NCBI GenBank assembly: GCA_943737045.1
Contig: CALSFV010000237.1
Coordinates: 372,001 to 436,000, forward strand
From: Parapristionchus giblindavisi
Taxonomy: Eukaryota; Nematoda; Chromadorea; Rhabditida; Diplogasteridae
Length of the DNA: 64,000 nucleotides
Reading direction: 5' to 3'
In this document: positions 37,849-51,383 of the stretch, piece by piece
Layout: every line of letters starts with the position of its first letter
Position numbering within the stretch: the stretch's first letter is position 1
Translations under genes and position numbers: made by a program
Notes under the pieces: generated by a model
What the model saw: the letters and a program-made list of their open reading frames with translations, nothing else
The model's database searches: none
Told to the model about the DNA's origin: nothing

Positions 37849-40786
37849 CACGTGAAAGAGCAAAAAATTCTGAATAATCTACACTTCAGTTCATGTCAAA
37901 CTGTAATGCTGTGTTGATTCCACAATGCAATAAGTACAAAAGTAGCTTTCACTCTGATAAGACCAAAACAATACCTGAAATGAAAAAATTTCTGCTAAAC
38001 CCAGCATGTCATATACCAAACGAAAGAGCAAAAAATTCTGAGTATTTTGCACGTTCCCATGTTGAACAACGGCCACTTCAGCCGAATTAACAAAATTGAA
38101 TTATGCTTTTTTGGCAATAAAGAATTCGTGTCAAGTTAATATATTATCGAATCTTATCGTAGCATATACCACGTGAAAGAGCAAAAAATTCTGAATAATC
38201 TACACTTCAGTTCATGTCAAACTGTAATGCTGTGTTGATTCCACAATGCAATAAATACAAAAGTAGCTTTCACTGTGATAAGACCAAAACAATACCTGAA
38301 ATGAAAAATTTTCTGCTAAACCCAGCGTGTCATATACCAAACGAAAGAGCAATAAATTCTGAGTATTTTGCACGTTCCCATGTTGAACAACGGCCACTTC
38401 AGCCGAATTAACAAAATTGAATTATGCTTTTTTGGCAATAAAGAATTCGTGTCAAGTTAATATATTATCGAATCTTATCGTAGCATATACCACGTGAAAG
38501 AGCAAAAAATTCTGAATAATCTACACTTCAGTTCATGTCAAACTGTAATGCTGTGTTGATTCCACAATGCAATAAGTACAAAAGTAGCTTTCACTCTGAT
38601 AAGACCAAAACAATACCTGAAATGAAAAATTTTCTGCTAAACCCAGCGTGTCATATACCAAACGAAAGAGCAAAAAATTCTGAGTATTTTGCACGTTCCC
38701 ATGTTGAACAACGGCCACTTCAGCCGAATTAACAAAATTGAATTATGCTTTTTTGGCAATAAAGAATTCGTGTCAAGTTAATATATTATCGAATCTTATC
38801 GTAGCATATACCACGTGAAAGAGCAAAAAATTCTGAATAATCTACACTTCAGTTCATGTCAAACTGTAATGCTGTGTTGATTCCACAATGCAATAAGTAC
38901 AAAAGTAGCTTTCACTCTGATAAGACCAAAATAATACCTGAAATGAAAAATTTTCTGCTAAACCCAGCGTGTCATATACCAAACGAAAGAGCAAAAAATT
39001 CTGAGTATTTTGCACGTTCCCATGTTGAACAACGGCCACTTCAGCCGAATTAACAAAATTGAATTATGCTTTTTTGGCAATAAAGAATTCGTGTCAAGTT
39101 AATATATTATCCAAAACAATACCTGAAATGAAAAATTTTCTGCTAAACCCAGCGTGTCATATACCAAACGAAAGAGCAAAAAATTCTGAGTATTTTGCAC
39201 GTTCCCATGTTGAACAACGGCCACTTCAGCCGAATTAACAAAATTGAATTATGCTTTTTTGGCAATAAAGAATTCGTGTCAAGTTAATATATTATCGAAT
39301 CTTATCATAGCATATACCACGTGAAAGAGCAAAAAATTCTGAATAATCTACACTTCAGTTCATGTCAAACTGTAATGCTGTGTTGATTCCACAATGCAAT
39401 AAGTACAAAAGTAGCTTTCACTCTGATAAGACCAAAACAATACCTGAAATGAAAAAATTTCTGCTAAACCCAGCATGTCATATACCAAACGAAAGAGCAA
39501 AAAATTCTGAGTATTTTGCACGTTCCCATGTTGAACAACGGCCACTTCAGCCGAATTAACAAAATTGAATTATGCTTTTTTGGCAATAAAGAATTCGTGT
39601 CAAGTTAATATATTATCGAATCTTATCGTAGCATATACCACGTGAAAGAGCAAAAAATTCTGAATAATCTACACTTCAGTTCATGTCAAACTGTAATGCT
39701 GTGTTGATTCCACAATGCAATAAATACAAAAGTAGCTTTCACTGTGATAAGACCAAAACAATACCTGAAATGAAAAATTTTCTGCTAAACCCAGCGTGTC
39801 ATATACCAAACGAAAGAGCAATAAATTCTGAGTATTTTGCACGTTCCCATGTTGAACAACGGCCACTTCAGCCGAATTAACAAAATTGAATTATGCTTTT
39901 TTGGCAATAAAGAATTCGTGTCAAGTTAATATATTATCGAATCTTATCGTAGCATATACCACGTGAAAGAGCAAAAAATTCTGAATAATCTACACTTCAG
40001 TTCATGTCAAACTGTAATGCTGTGTTGATTCCACAATGCAATAAGTACAAAAGTAGCTTTCACTCTGATAAGACCAAAACAATACCTGAAATGAAAAATT
40101 TTCTGCTAAACCCAGCGTGTCATATACCAAACGAAAGAGCAAAAAATTCTGAGTATTTTGCACGTTCCCATGTTGAACAACGGCCACTTCAGCCGAATTA
40201 ACAAAATTGAATTATGCTTTTTTGGCAATAAAGAATTCGTGTCAAGTTAATATATTATCGAATCTTATCGTAGCATATACCACGTGAAAGAGCAAAAAAT
40301 TCTGAATAATCTACACTTCAGTTCATGTCAAACTGTAATGCTGTGTTGATTCCACAATGCAATAAGTACAAAAGTAGCTTTCACTCTGATAAGACCAAAA
40401 TAATACCTGAAATGAAAAATTTTCTGCTAAACCCAGCGTGTCATATACCAAACGAAAGAGCAAAAAATTCTGAGTATTTTGCACGTTCCCATGTTGAACA
40501 ACGGCCACTTCAGCCGAATTAACAAAATTGAATTATGCTTTTTTGGCAATAAAGAATTCGTGTCAAGTTAATATATTATCCAAAACAATACCTGAAATGA
40601 AAAATTTTCTGCTAAACCCAGCGTGTCATATACCAAACGAAAGAGCAAAAAATTCTGAGTATTTTGCACGTTCCCATGTTGAACAACGGCCACTTCAGCC
40701 GAATTAACAAAATTGAATTATGCTTTTTTGGCAATAAAGAATTCGTGTCAAGTTAATATATTATCGAATCTTATCATAGCATATAC
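37849..40786 (+). repeat. 1469 bp tandem duplication including a deletion-junction unit
   Basis: 37849-39317 and 39318-40786 each contain four units plus one 185 bp partial unit. Shared rare variants are GAAAAAATTTCTGC, CACTGTGATAAG with AATAAATACAAAAG, AAAATAATACC and TTATCATAGCAT at the end. In each, the array jumps from TAATATATTAT straight to CCAAAACAATACC, missing 136 bp of the unit, with at most 1 bp of overlap at the junction. The junction arose once and was then copied with its neighbours. Confidence 0.92.
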
Positions 40787-43700
40787 CACGTGAAAGAGCA
40801 AAAAATTCTGAATAATCTACACTTCAGTTCATGTCAAACTGTAATGCTGTGTTGATTCCACAATGCAATAAGTACAAAAGTAGCTTTCACTCTGATAAGA
40901 CCAAAACAATACCTGAAATGAAAAATTTTCTGCTAAACCCAGCGTGTCATATACCAAACGAAAGAGCAAAAAATTCTGAGTATTTTGCACGTTCCCATGT
41001 TGAACAACGGCCACTTCAGCCGAATTAACAAAATTGAATTATGCTTTTTTGGCAATAAAGAATTCGTGTCAAGTTAATATATTATCGAATCTTATCGTAG
41101 TATATACCACGTGAAAGAGCAAAAAATTCTGAATAATCTACACTTAAGTTCATGTCAAACTGTAATGCTGTGTTGATTCCACAATGCAATAAGTACAAAA
41201 GTAGCTTTCACTCTGATAAGACCAAAACAATACCTGAAATGAAAAATTTTCTGCTAAACCCAGCGTGTCATATACCAAACGAAAGAGCAAAAAATTCTGA
41301 GTATTTTGCACGTTCCCATGTTGAACAACGGCCACTTCAGCCGAATTAACAAAATTGAATTATGCTTTTTTGGCAATAAAGAATTCGTGTCAAGTTAATA
41401 TATTATCGAATCTTATCGTAGCATATACCACGTGAAAGAGCAAAAAATTCTGAATAATCTACACTTCAGTTCATGTCAAACTGTAATGCTGTGTTGATTC
41501 CACAATGCAATAAGTACAAAAGTAGCTTTCACTCTGATAAGACCAAAACAATACCTGAAATGAAAAATTTTCTGCTAAACCCAGCGTGTCATATACCAAA
41601 CGAAAGAGCAAAAAATTCTGAGTATTTTGCACGTTCCCATGTTGAACAACGGCCACTTCAGCCGAATTAACAAAATTGAATTATGCTTTTTTGGCAATAA
41701 AGAATTCGTGTCAAGTTAATATATTATCGAATCTTATCGTAGCATATACCACGTGAAAGAGCAAAAAATTCTGAATAATCTACACTTAAGTTCATGTCAA
41801 ACTGTAATGCTGTGTTGATTCCACAATGCAATAAGTACAAAAGTAGCTTTCACTCTGATAAGACCAAAACAATACCTGAAATGAAAAATTTTCTGCTAAA
41901 CCCAGCGTGTCATATACCAAACGAAAGAGCAAAAAATTCTGAGTATTTCGCACGTTCCCATGTTGAACAACGGCCACTTCAGCCGAATTAACAAAATTGA
42001 ATTATGCTTTTTTGGCAATAAAGAATTCGTGTCAAGTTAATATATTATCGAATCTTATCGTAGCATATACCACGTGAAAGAGCAAAAAATTCTGAATAAT
42101 CTACACTTCAGTTCATGTCAAACTGTAATGCTGTGTTGATTCCACAATGCAATAAGTACAAAAGTAGCTTTCACTCTGATAAGACCAAAACAATACCTGA
42201 AATGAAAAATTTTCTGCTAAACCCAGCGTGTCATATACCAAACGAAAGAGCAAAAAATTCTGAGTATTTTGCACGTTCCCATGTTGAACAACGGCCACTT
42301 CAGCCGAATTAACAAAATTGAATTATGCTTTTTTGGCAATAAAGAATTCGTGTCAAGTTAATATATTATCGAATCTTATCATAGCATATACCACGTGAAA
42401 GAGCAAAAAATTCTGAATAATCTACACTTCAGTTCATGTCAAACTGTAATGCTGTGTTGATTCCACAATGCAATAAGTACAAAAGTAGCTTTCACTCTGA
42501 TAAGACCAAAACAATACCTGAAATGAAAAATATTCTGCTAAACCCAGCGTGTCATATACCAAACGAAAGAGCAAAAAATTCTGAGTATTTTGCACGTTCC
42601 CATGTTGAACAACGGCCACTTCAGCCGAATTAACAAAATTGAATTATGCTTTTTTGGCAATAAAGAATTCGTGTCAAGTTAATATATTATCGAATCTTAT
42701 CGTAGCATATACCACGTGAAAGAGCAAAAAATTCTGAATAATCTACACTTAAGTTCATGTCAAACTGTAATGCTGTGTTGATTCCACAATGCAATAAGTA
42801 CAAAAGTAGCTTTCACTCTGATAAGACCAAAACAATACCTGAAATGAAAAATTTTCTGCTAAACCCAGCGTGTCATATACCAAACGAAAGAGCAAAAAAT
42901 TCTGAGTATTTCGCACGTTCCCATGTTGAACAACGGCCACTTCAGCCGAATTAACAAAATTGAATTATGCTTTTTTGGCAATAAAGAATTCGTGTCAAGT
43001 TAATATATTATCGAATCTTATCGTAGCATATACCACGTGAAAGAGCAAAAAATTCTGAATAATCTACACTTCAGTTCATGTCAAACTGTAATGCTGTGTT
43101 GATTCCACAATGCAATAAGTACAAAAGTAGCTTTCACTCTGATAAGACCAAAACAATACCTGAAATGAAAAATTTTCTGCTAAACCCAGCGTGTCATATA
43201 CCAAACGAAAGAGCAAAAAATTCTGAGTATTTTGCACGTTCCCATGTTGAACAACGGCCACTTCAGCCGAATTAACAAAATTGAATTATGCTTTTTTGGC
43301 AATAAAGAATTCGTGTCAAGTTAATATATTATCGAATCTTATCGTAGCATATACCACGTGAAAGAGCAAAAAATTCTGAATAATCTACACTTCAGTTCAT
43401 GTCAAACTGTAATGCTGTGTTGATTCCACAATGCAATAAGTACAAAAGTAGCTTTCACTCTGATAAGACCAAAACAATACCTGAAATGAAAAATTTTCTG
43501 CTAAACCCAGCGTGTCATATACCAAACGAAAGAGCAAAAAATTCTGAGTATTTTGCACGTTCCCATGTTGAACAACGGCCACTTCAGCCGAATTAACAAA
43601 ATTGAATTATGCTTTTTTGGCAATAAAGAATTCGTGTCAAGTTAATATATTATCGAATCTTATCGTAGCATATACCACGTGAAAGAGCAAAAAATTCTGA

Positions 43701-46700
43701 ATAATCTACACTTCAGTTCATGTCAAACTGTAATGCTGTGTTGATTCCACAATGCAATAAGTACAAAAGTAGCTTTCACTCTGATAAGACCAAAACAATA
43801 CCTGAAATGAAAAAATTTCTGCTAAACCCAGCGTGTCATATACCAAACGAAAGAGCAAAAAATTCTGAGTATTTTGCACGTTCCCATGTTGAACAACGGC
43901 CACTTCAGCCGAATTAACAAAATTGAATTATGCTTTTTTGGCAATAAAGAATTCGTGTCAAGTTAATATATTATCGAATCTTATCGTAGCATATACCACG
44001 TGAAAGAGCAAAAAATTCTGAATAATCTACACTTCAGTTCATGTCAAACTGTAATGCTGTGTTGATTCCACAATGCAATAAGTACAAAAGTAGCTTTCAC
44101 TCTGATAAGACCAAAACAATACCTGAAATGAAAAATTTTCTGCTAAACCCAGCGTGTCATATACCAAACGAAAGAGCAAAAAATTCTGAGTATTTTGCAC
44201 GTTCCCATGTTGAACAACGGCCACTTCAGCCGAATTAACAAAATTGAATTATGCTTTTTTGGCAATAAAGAATTCGTGTCAAGTTAATATATTATCGAAT
44301 CTTATCGTAGCATACACCACGTGAAAGAGCAAAAAATTCTGAATAATCTACACTTCAGTTCATGTCAAACTGTAATGCTGTGTTGATTCCACAATGCAAT
44401 AAGTACAAAAGTAGCTTTCACTCTGATAAGACCAAAACAATACCTGAAATGAAAAATTTTCTGCTAAACCCAGCGTGTCATATACCAAACGAAAGAGCAA
44501 AAAATTCTGAGTATTTTGCACGTTCCCATGTTGAACAACGGCCACTTCAGCCGAATTAACAAAATTGAATTATGCTTTTTTGGCAATAAAGAATTCGTGT
44601 CAAGTTAATATATTATCGAATCTTATCGTAGCATATACCACGTGAAAGAGCAAAAAATTCTGAATAATCTATACTTCAGTTCATGTCAAACTGTAATGCT
44701 GTGTTGATTCCACAATGCAATAAGTACAAAAGTAGCTTTCACTCTGATAAGACCAAAACAATACCTGAAATGAAAAATTTTCTGCTAAACCCAGCGTGTC
44801 ATATACCAAACGAAAGAGCAAAAAATTCTGAGTATTTTGCACGTTCCCATGTTGAACAACGGCCACTTCAGCCGAATTAACAAAATTGAATTATGCTTTT
44901 TTGGCAATAAAGAATTCGTGTCAAGTTAATATATTATCGAATCTTATCGTAGCATATACCACGTGAAAGAGCAAAAAATTCTGAATAATCTACACTTCAG
45001 TTCATGTCAAACTGTAATGCTGTGTTGATTCCACAATGCAATAAGTACAAAAGTAGCTTTCACTCTGATAAGACCAAAACAATACCTGAAATGAAAAATT
45101 TTCTGCTAAACCCAGCGTGTCATATACCAAACGAAAGAGCAAAAAATTCTGAGTATTTCGCACGTTCCCATGTTGAACAACGGCCACTTCAGCCGAATTA
45201 ACAAAATTGAATTATGCTTTTTTGGCAATAAAGAATTCGTGTCAAGTTAATATATTATCGAATCTTATCGTAGCATATACCACGTGAAAGAGCAAAAAAT
45301 TCTGAATAATCTATACTTCAGTTCATGTCAAACTGTAATGCTGTGTTGATTCCACAATGCAATAAGTACAAAAGTAGCTTTCACTCTGATAAGACCAAAA
45401 CAATACCTGAAATGAAAAATTTTCTGCTAAACCCAGCGTGTCATATACCAAACGAAAGAGCAAAAAATTCTGAGTATTTTGCACGTTCCCATGTTGAACA
45501 ACGGCCACTTCAGCCGAATTAACAAAATTGAATTATGCTTTTTTGGCAATAAAGAATTCGTGTCAAGTTAATATATTATCGAATCTTATCGTAGCATATA
45601 CCACGTGAAAGAGCAAAAAATTCTGAATAATCTACACTTCAGTTCATGTCAAACTGTAATGCTGTGTTGATTCCACAATGCAATAAGTACAAAAGTAGCT
45701 TTCACTCTGATAAGACCAAAACAATACCTGAAATGAAAAATTTTCTGCTAAACCCAGCGTGTCATATACCAAACGAAAGAGCAAAAAATTCTGAGTATTT
45801 TGCACGTTCCCATGTTGAACAACGGCCACTTCAGCCGAATTAACAAAATTGAATTATGCTTTTTTGGCAATAAAGAATTCGTGTCAAGTTAATATATTAT
45901 CGAATCTTATCGTAGCATATACCACGTGAAAGAGCAAAAAATTCTGAATAATCTACACTTCAGTTCATGTCAAACTGTAATGCTGTGTTGATTCCACAAT
46001 GCAATAAGTACAAAAGTAGCTTTCACTCTGATAAGACCAAAACAATACCTGAAATGAAAAATTTTCTGCTAAACCCAGCGTGTCATATACCAAACGAAAG
46101 AGCAAAAAAAATTCTGAGTATTTTGCACGTTCCCATGTTGAACAACGGCCACTTCAGCCGAATTAACAAAATTGAATTATGCTTTTTTGGCAATAAAGAA
46201 TTCGTGTCAAGTTAATATATTATCGAATCTTATCGTAGCATATACCACGTGAAAGAGCAAAAAATTCTGAATAATCTACACTTCAGTTCATGTCAAACTG
46301 TAATGCTGTGTTGATTCCACAATGCAATAAGTACAAAAGTAGCTTTCACTCTGATAAGACCAAAACAATACCTGAAATGAAAAATTTTCTGCTAAACCCA
46401 GCGTGTCATATACCAAACGAAAGAGCAAAAAATTCTGAGTATTTTGCACGTTCCCATGTTGAACAACGGCCACTTCAGCCGAATTAACAAAATTGAATTA
46501 TGCTTTTTTGGCAATAAAGAATTCGTGTCAAGTTAATATATTATCGAATCTTATCGTAGCATATACCACGTGAAAGAGCAAAAAATTCTGAATAATCTAT
46601 ACTTCAGTTCATGTCAAACTGTAATGCTGTGTTGATTCCACAATGCAATAAGTACAAAAGTAGCTTTCACTCTGATAAGACCAAAACAATACCTGAAATG

Positions 46701-49700
46701 AAAAATTTTCTGCTAAACCCAGCGTGTCATATACCAAACGAAAGAGCAAAAAAAATTCTGAGTATTTCGCACGTTCCCATGTTGAACAACGGCCACTTCA
46801 GCCGAATTAACAAAATTGAATTATGCTTTTTTGGCAATAAAGAATTCGTGTCAAGTTAATATATTATCGAATCTTATCGTAGCATATACCACGTGAAAGA
46901 GCAAAAAATTCTGAATAATCTACACTTCAGTTCATGTCAAACTGTAATGCTGTGTTGATTCCACAATGCAATAAGTACAAAAGTAGCTTCCACTCTGATA
47001 AGACCAAAACAATACCTGAAATGAAAAATTTTCTGCTAAACCCAGCGTGTCATATACCAAACGAAAGAGCAAAAAATTCTGAGTATTTTGCACGTTCCCA
47101 TGTTGAACAACGGCCACTTCAGCCGAATTAACAAAATTGAATTATGCTTTTTTGGCAATAAAGAATTCGTGTCAAGTTAATATATTATCGAATCTTATCG
47201 TAGCATATACCACGTGAAAGAGCAAAAAATTCTGAATAATCTACACTTCAGTTCATGTCAAACTGTAATGCTGTGTTGATTCCACAATGCAATAAGTACA
47301 AAAGTAGCTTTCACTCTGATAAGACCAAAACAATACCTGAAATGAAAAATTTTCTGCTAAACCCAGCGTGTCATATACCAAACGAAAGAGCAAAAAATTC
47401 TGAGTATTTTGCACGTTCCCATGTTGAACAACGGCCACTTCAGCCGAATTAACAAAATTGAATTATGCTTTTTTGGCAATAAAGAATTCGTGTCAAGTTA
47501 ATATATTATCGAATCTTATCGTAGCATATACCACGTGAAAGAGCAAAAAATTCTGAATAATCTACACTTCAGTTCATGTCAAACTGTAATGCTGTGTTGA
47601 TTCCACAATGCAATAAGTACAAAAGTAGCTTTCACTCTGATAAAACCAAAACAATACCTGAAATGAAAAATTTTCTGCTAAACCCAGCGTGTCATATACC
47701 AAACGAAAGAGCAAAAAATTCTGAGTATTTTGCACGTTCCCATGTTGAACAACGGCCACTTCAGCCGAATTAACAAAATTGAATTATGCTTTTTTGGCAA
47801 TAAAGAATTCGTGTCAAGTTAATATATTATCGAATCTTATCGTAGCATATACCACGTGAAAGAGCAAAAAATTCTGAATAATCTACACTTCAGTTCATGT
47901 CAAACTGTAATGCTGTGTTGATTCCACAATGCAATAAGTACAAAAGTAGCTTTCACTCTGATAAGACCAAAACAATACCTGAAATGAAAAATTTTCTGCT
48001 AAACACAGCGTGTCATATACCAAACGAAAGAGCAAAAAATTCTGAGTATTTTGCACGTTCCCATGTTGAACAACGGCCACTTCAGCCGAATTAACAAAAT
48101 TGAATTATGCTTTTTTGGCAATAAAGAATTCGTGTCAAGTTAATATATTATCGAATCTTATCGTAGCATATACCACGTGAAAGAGCAAAAAATTCTGAAT
48201 AATCTACACTTCAGTTCATGTCAAACTGTAATGCTGTGTTGATTCCACAATGCAATAAGTACAAAAGTAGCTTTCACTCTGATAAGACCAAAACAATACC
48301 TGAAATGAAAAATTTTCTGCTAAACCCAGCGTGTCATATACCAAACGAAAGAGCAAAAAATTCTGAGTATTTTGCACGTTCCCATGTTGAACAACGGCCA
48401 CTTCAGCCGAATTAACAAAATTGAATTATGCTTTTTTGGCAATAAAGAATTCGTGTCAAGTTAATATATTATCGAATCTTATCGTAGCATACACCACGTG
48501 AAAGAGCAAAAAATTCTGAATAATCTACACTTCAGTTCATGTCAAACTGTAATGCTGTGTTGATTCCACAATGCAATAAGTACAAAAGTAGCTTTCACTC
48601 TGATAAGACCAAAACAATACCTGAAATGAAAAATTTTCTGCTAAACCCAGCGTGTCATATACCAAACGAAAGAGTAAAAAATTCTGAGTATTTTGCACGT
48701 TCCCATGTTGAACAACGGCCACTTCAGCCGAATTAACAAAATTGAATTATGCTTTTTTGGCAATAAAGAATTCGTGTCAAGTTAATATATTATCGAATCT
48801 TATCGTAGCATATACCACGTGAAAGAGCAAAAAATTCTGAATAATCTACACTTCAGTTCATGTCAAACTGTAATGCTGTGTTGATTCCACAATGCAATAA
48901 GTACAAAAGTAGCTTTCACTCTGATAAGACCAAAACAATACCTGAAATGAAAAATTTTCTGCTAAACCCAGCGTGTCATATACCAAACGAAAGAGCAAAA
49001 AATTCTGAGTATTTTGCACGTTCCCATGTTGAACAACGGCCACTTCAGCCGAATTAACAAAATTGCATTATGCTTTTTTGGCAATAAAGAATTCGTGTCA
49101 AGTTAATATATTATCGAATCTTATCGTAGCATATACCACGTGAAAGAGCAAAAAATTCTGAATAATCTACACTTCAGTTCATGTCAAACTGTAATGCTGT
49201 GTTGATTCCACAATGCAATAAGTACAAAAGTAGCTTTCACTCTGATAAGACCAAAACAATACCTGAAATGAAAAATTTTCTGCTAAACCCAGCGTGTCAT
49301 ATACCAAACGAAAGAGCAATAAATTCTGAGTATTTTGCACGTTCCCATGTTGAACAACGGCCACTTCAGCCGAATTAACAAAATTGAATTATGCTTTTTT
49401 GGCAATAAAGAATTCGTGTCAAGTTAATATATTATCGAATCTTATCGTAGCATACACCACGTGAAAGAGCAAAAAATTCTGAATAATCTACACTTCAGTT
49501 CATGTCAAACTGTAATGCTGTGTTGATTCCACAATGCAATAAGTACAAAAGTAGCTTTTACTCTGATAAGACCAAAACAATACCTGAAATGAAAAATTTT
49601 CTGCTAAACCCAGCGTGTCATATACCAAACGAAAGAGTAAAAAATTCTGAGTATTTTGCACGTTCCCATGTTGAACAACGGCCACTTCAGCCGAATTAAC

Positions 49701-51383
49701 AAAATTGAATTATGCTTTTTTGGCAATAAAGAATTCGTGTCAAGTTAATATATTATCGAATCTTATCGTAGCATATACCACGTGAAAGAGCAAAAAATTC
49801 TGAATAATCTACACTTCAGTTCATGTCAAACTGTAATGCTGTGTTGATTCCACAATGCAATAAGTACAAAAGTAGCTTTCACTCTGATAAGACCAAAACA
49901 ATACCTGAAATGAAAAATTTTCTGCTAAACCCAGCGTGTCATATACCAAACGAAAGAGCAAAAAATTCTGAGTATTTTGCACGTTCCCATGTTGAACAAC
50001 GGCCACTTCAGCCGAATTAACAAAATTGAATTATGCTTTTTTGGCAATAAAGAATTCGTGTCAAGTTAATATATTATCGAATCTTATCGTAGCATATACC
50101 ACGTGAAAGAGCAAAAAATTCTGAATAATCTACACTTAAGTTCATGTCAAACTGTAATGCTGTGTTGATTCCACAATGCAATAAGTACAAAAGTAGCTTT
50201 CACTCTGATAAGACCAAAACAATACCTGAAATGAAAAATTTTCTGCTAAACCCAGCGTGTCATATACCAAACGAAAGAGCAAAAAATTCCGAGGATTTTG
50301 CACGTTCCCATGTTGAACAACGGCCACTTCAGCCGAATTAACAAAATTGAATTATGCTTTTTTGGCAATAAAGAATTCGTGTCAAGTTAATATATTATCG
50401 AATCTTATCGTAGCATATACCACGTGAAAGAGCAAAAAATTCTGAATAATCTACACTTCAGTTCATGTCAAACTGTAATGCTGTGTTGATTCCACAATGC
50501 AATAAGTACAAAAGTAGCTTTCACTCTGATAAGACCAAAACAATACCTGAAATGAAAAATTTTCTGCTAAACCCAGCGTGTCATATACCAAACGAAAGAG
50601 CAAAAAATTCTGAGTATTTTGCACGTTCCCATGTTGAACAACGGCCACTTCAGCCGAATTAACAAAATTGCATTATGCTTTTTTGGCAATAAAGAATTCG
50701 TGTCAAGTTAATATATTATCGAATCTTATCGTAGCATATACCACGTGAAAGAGCAAAAAATTCTGAATAATCTACACTTCAGTTCATGTCAAACTGTAAT
50801 GCTGTGTTGATTCCACAATGCAATAAGTACAAAAGTAGCTTTCACTCTGATAAGACCAAAACAATACCTGAAATGAAAAATTTTCTGCTAAACCCAGCGT
50901 GTCATATACCAAACGAAAGAGCAATAAATTCTGAGTATTTTGCACGTTCCCATGTTGAACAACGGCCACTTCAGCCGAATTAACAAAATTGAATTATGCT
51001 TTTTTGGCAATAAAGAATTCGTGTCAAGTTAATATATTATCGAATCTTATCGTAGCATACACCACGTGAAAGAGCAAAAAATTCTGAATAATCTACACTT
51101 CAGTTCATGTCAAACTGTAATGCTGTGTTGATTCCACAATGCAATAAGTACAAAAGTAGCTTTCACTCTGATAAGACCAAAACAATACCTGAAATGAAAA
51201 ATTTTCTGCTAAACCCAGCGTGTCATATACCAAACGAAAGAGCAAAAAATTCTGAGTATTTTGCACGTTCCCATGTTGAACAACGGCCACTTCAGCCGAA
51301 TTAACAAAATTGAATTATGCTTTTTTGGCAATAAAGAATTCGTGTCAAGTTAATATATTATCGAATCTTATCGTAGCATATAC

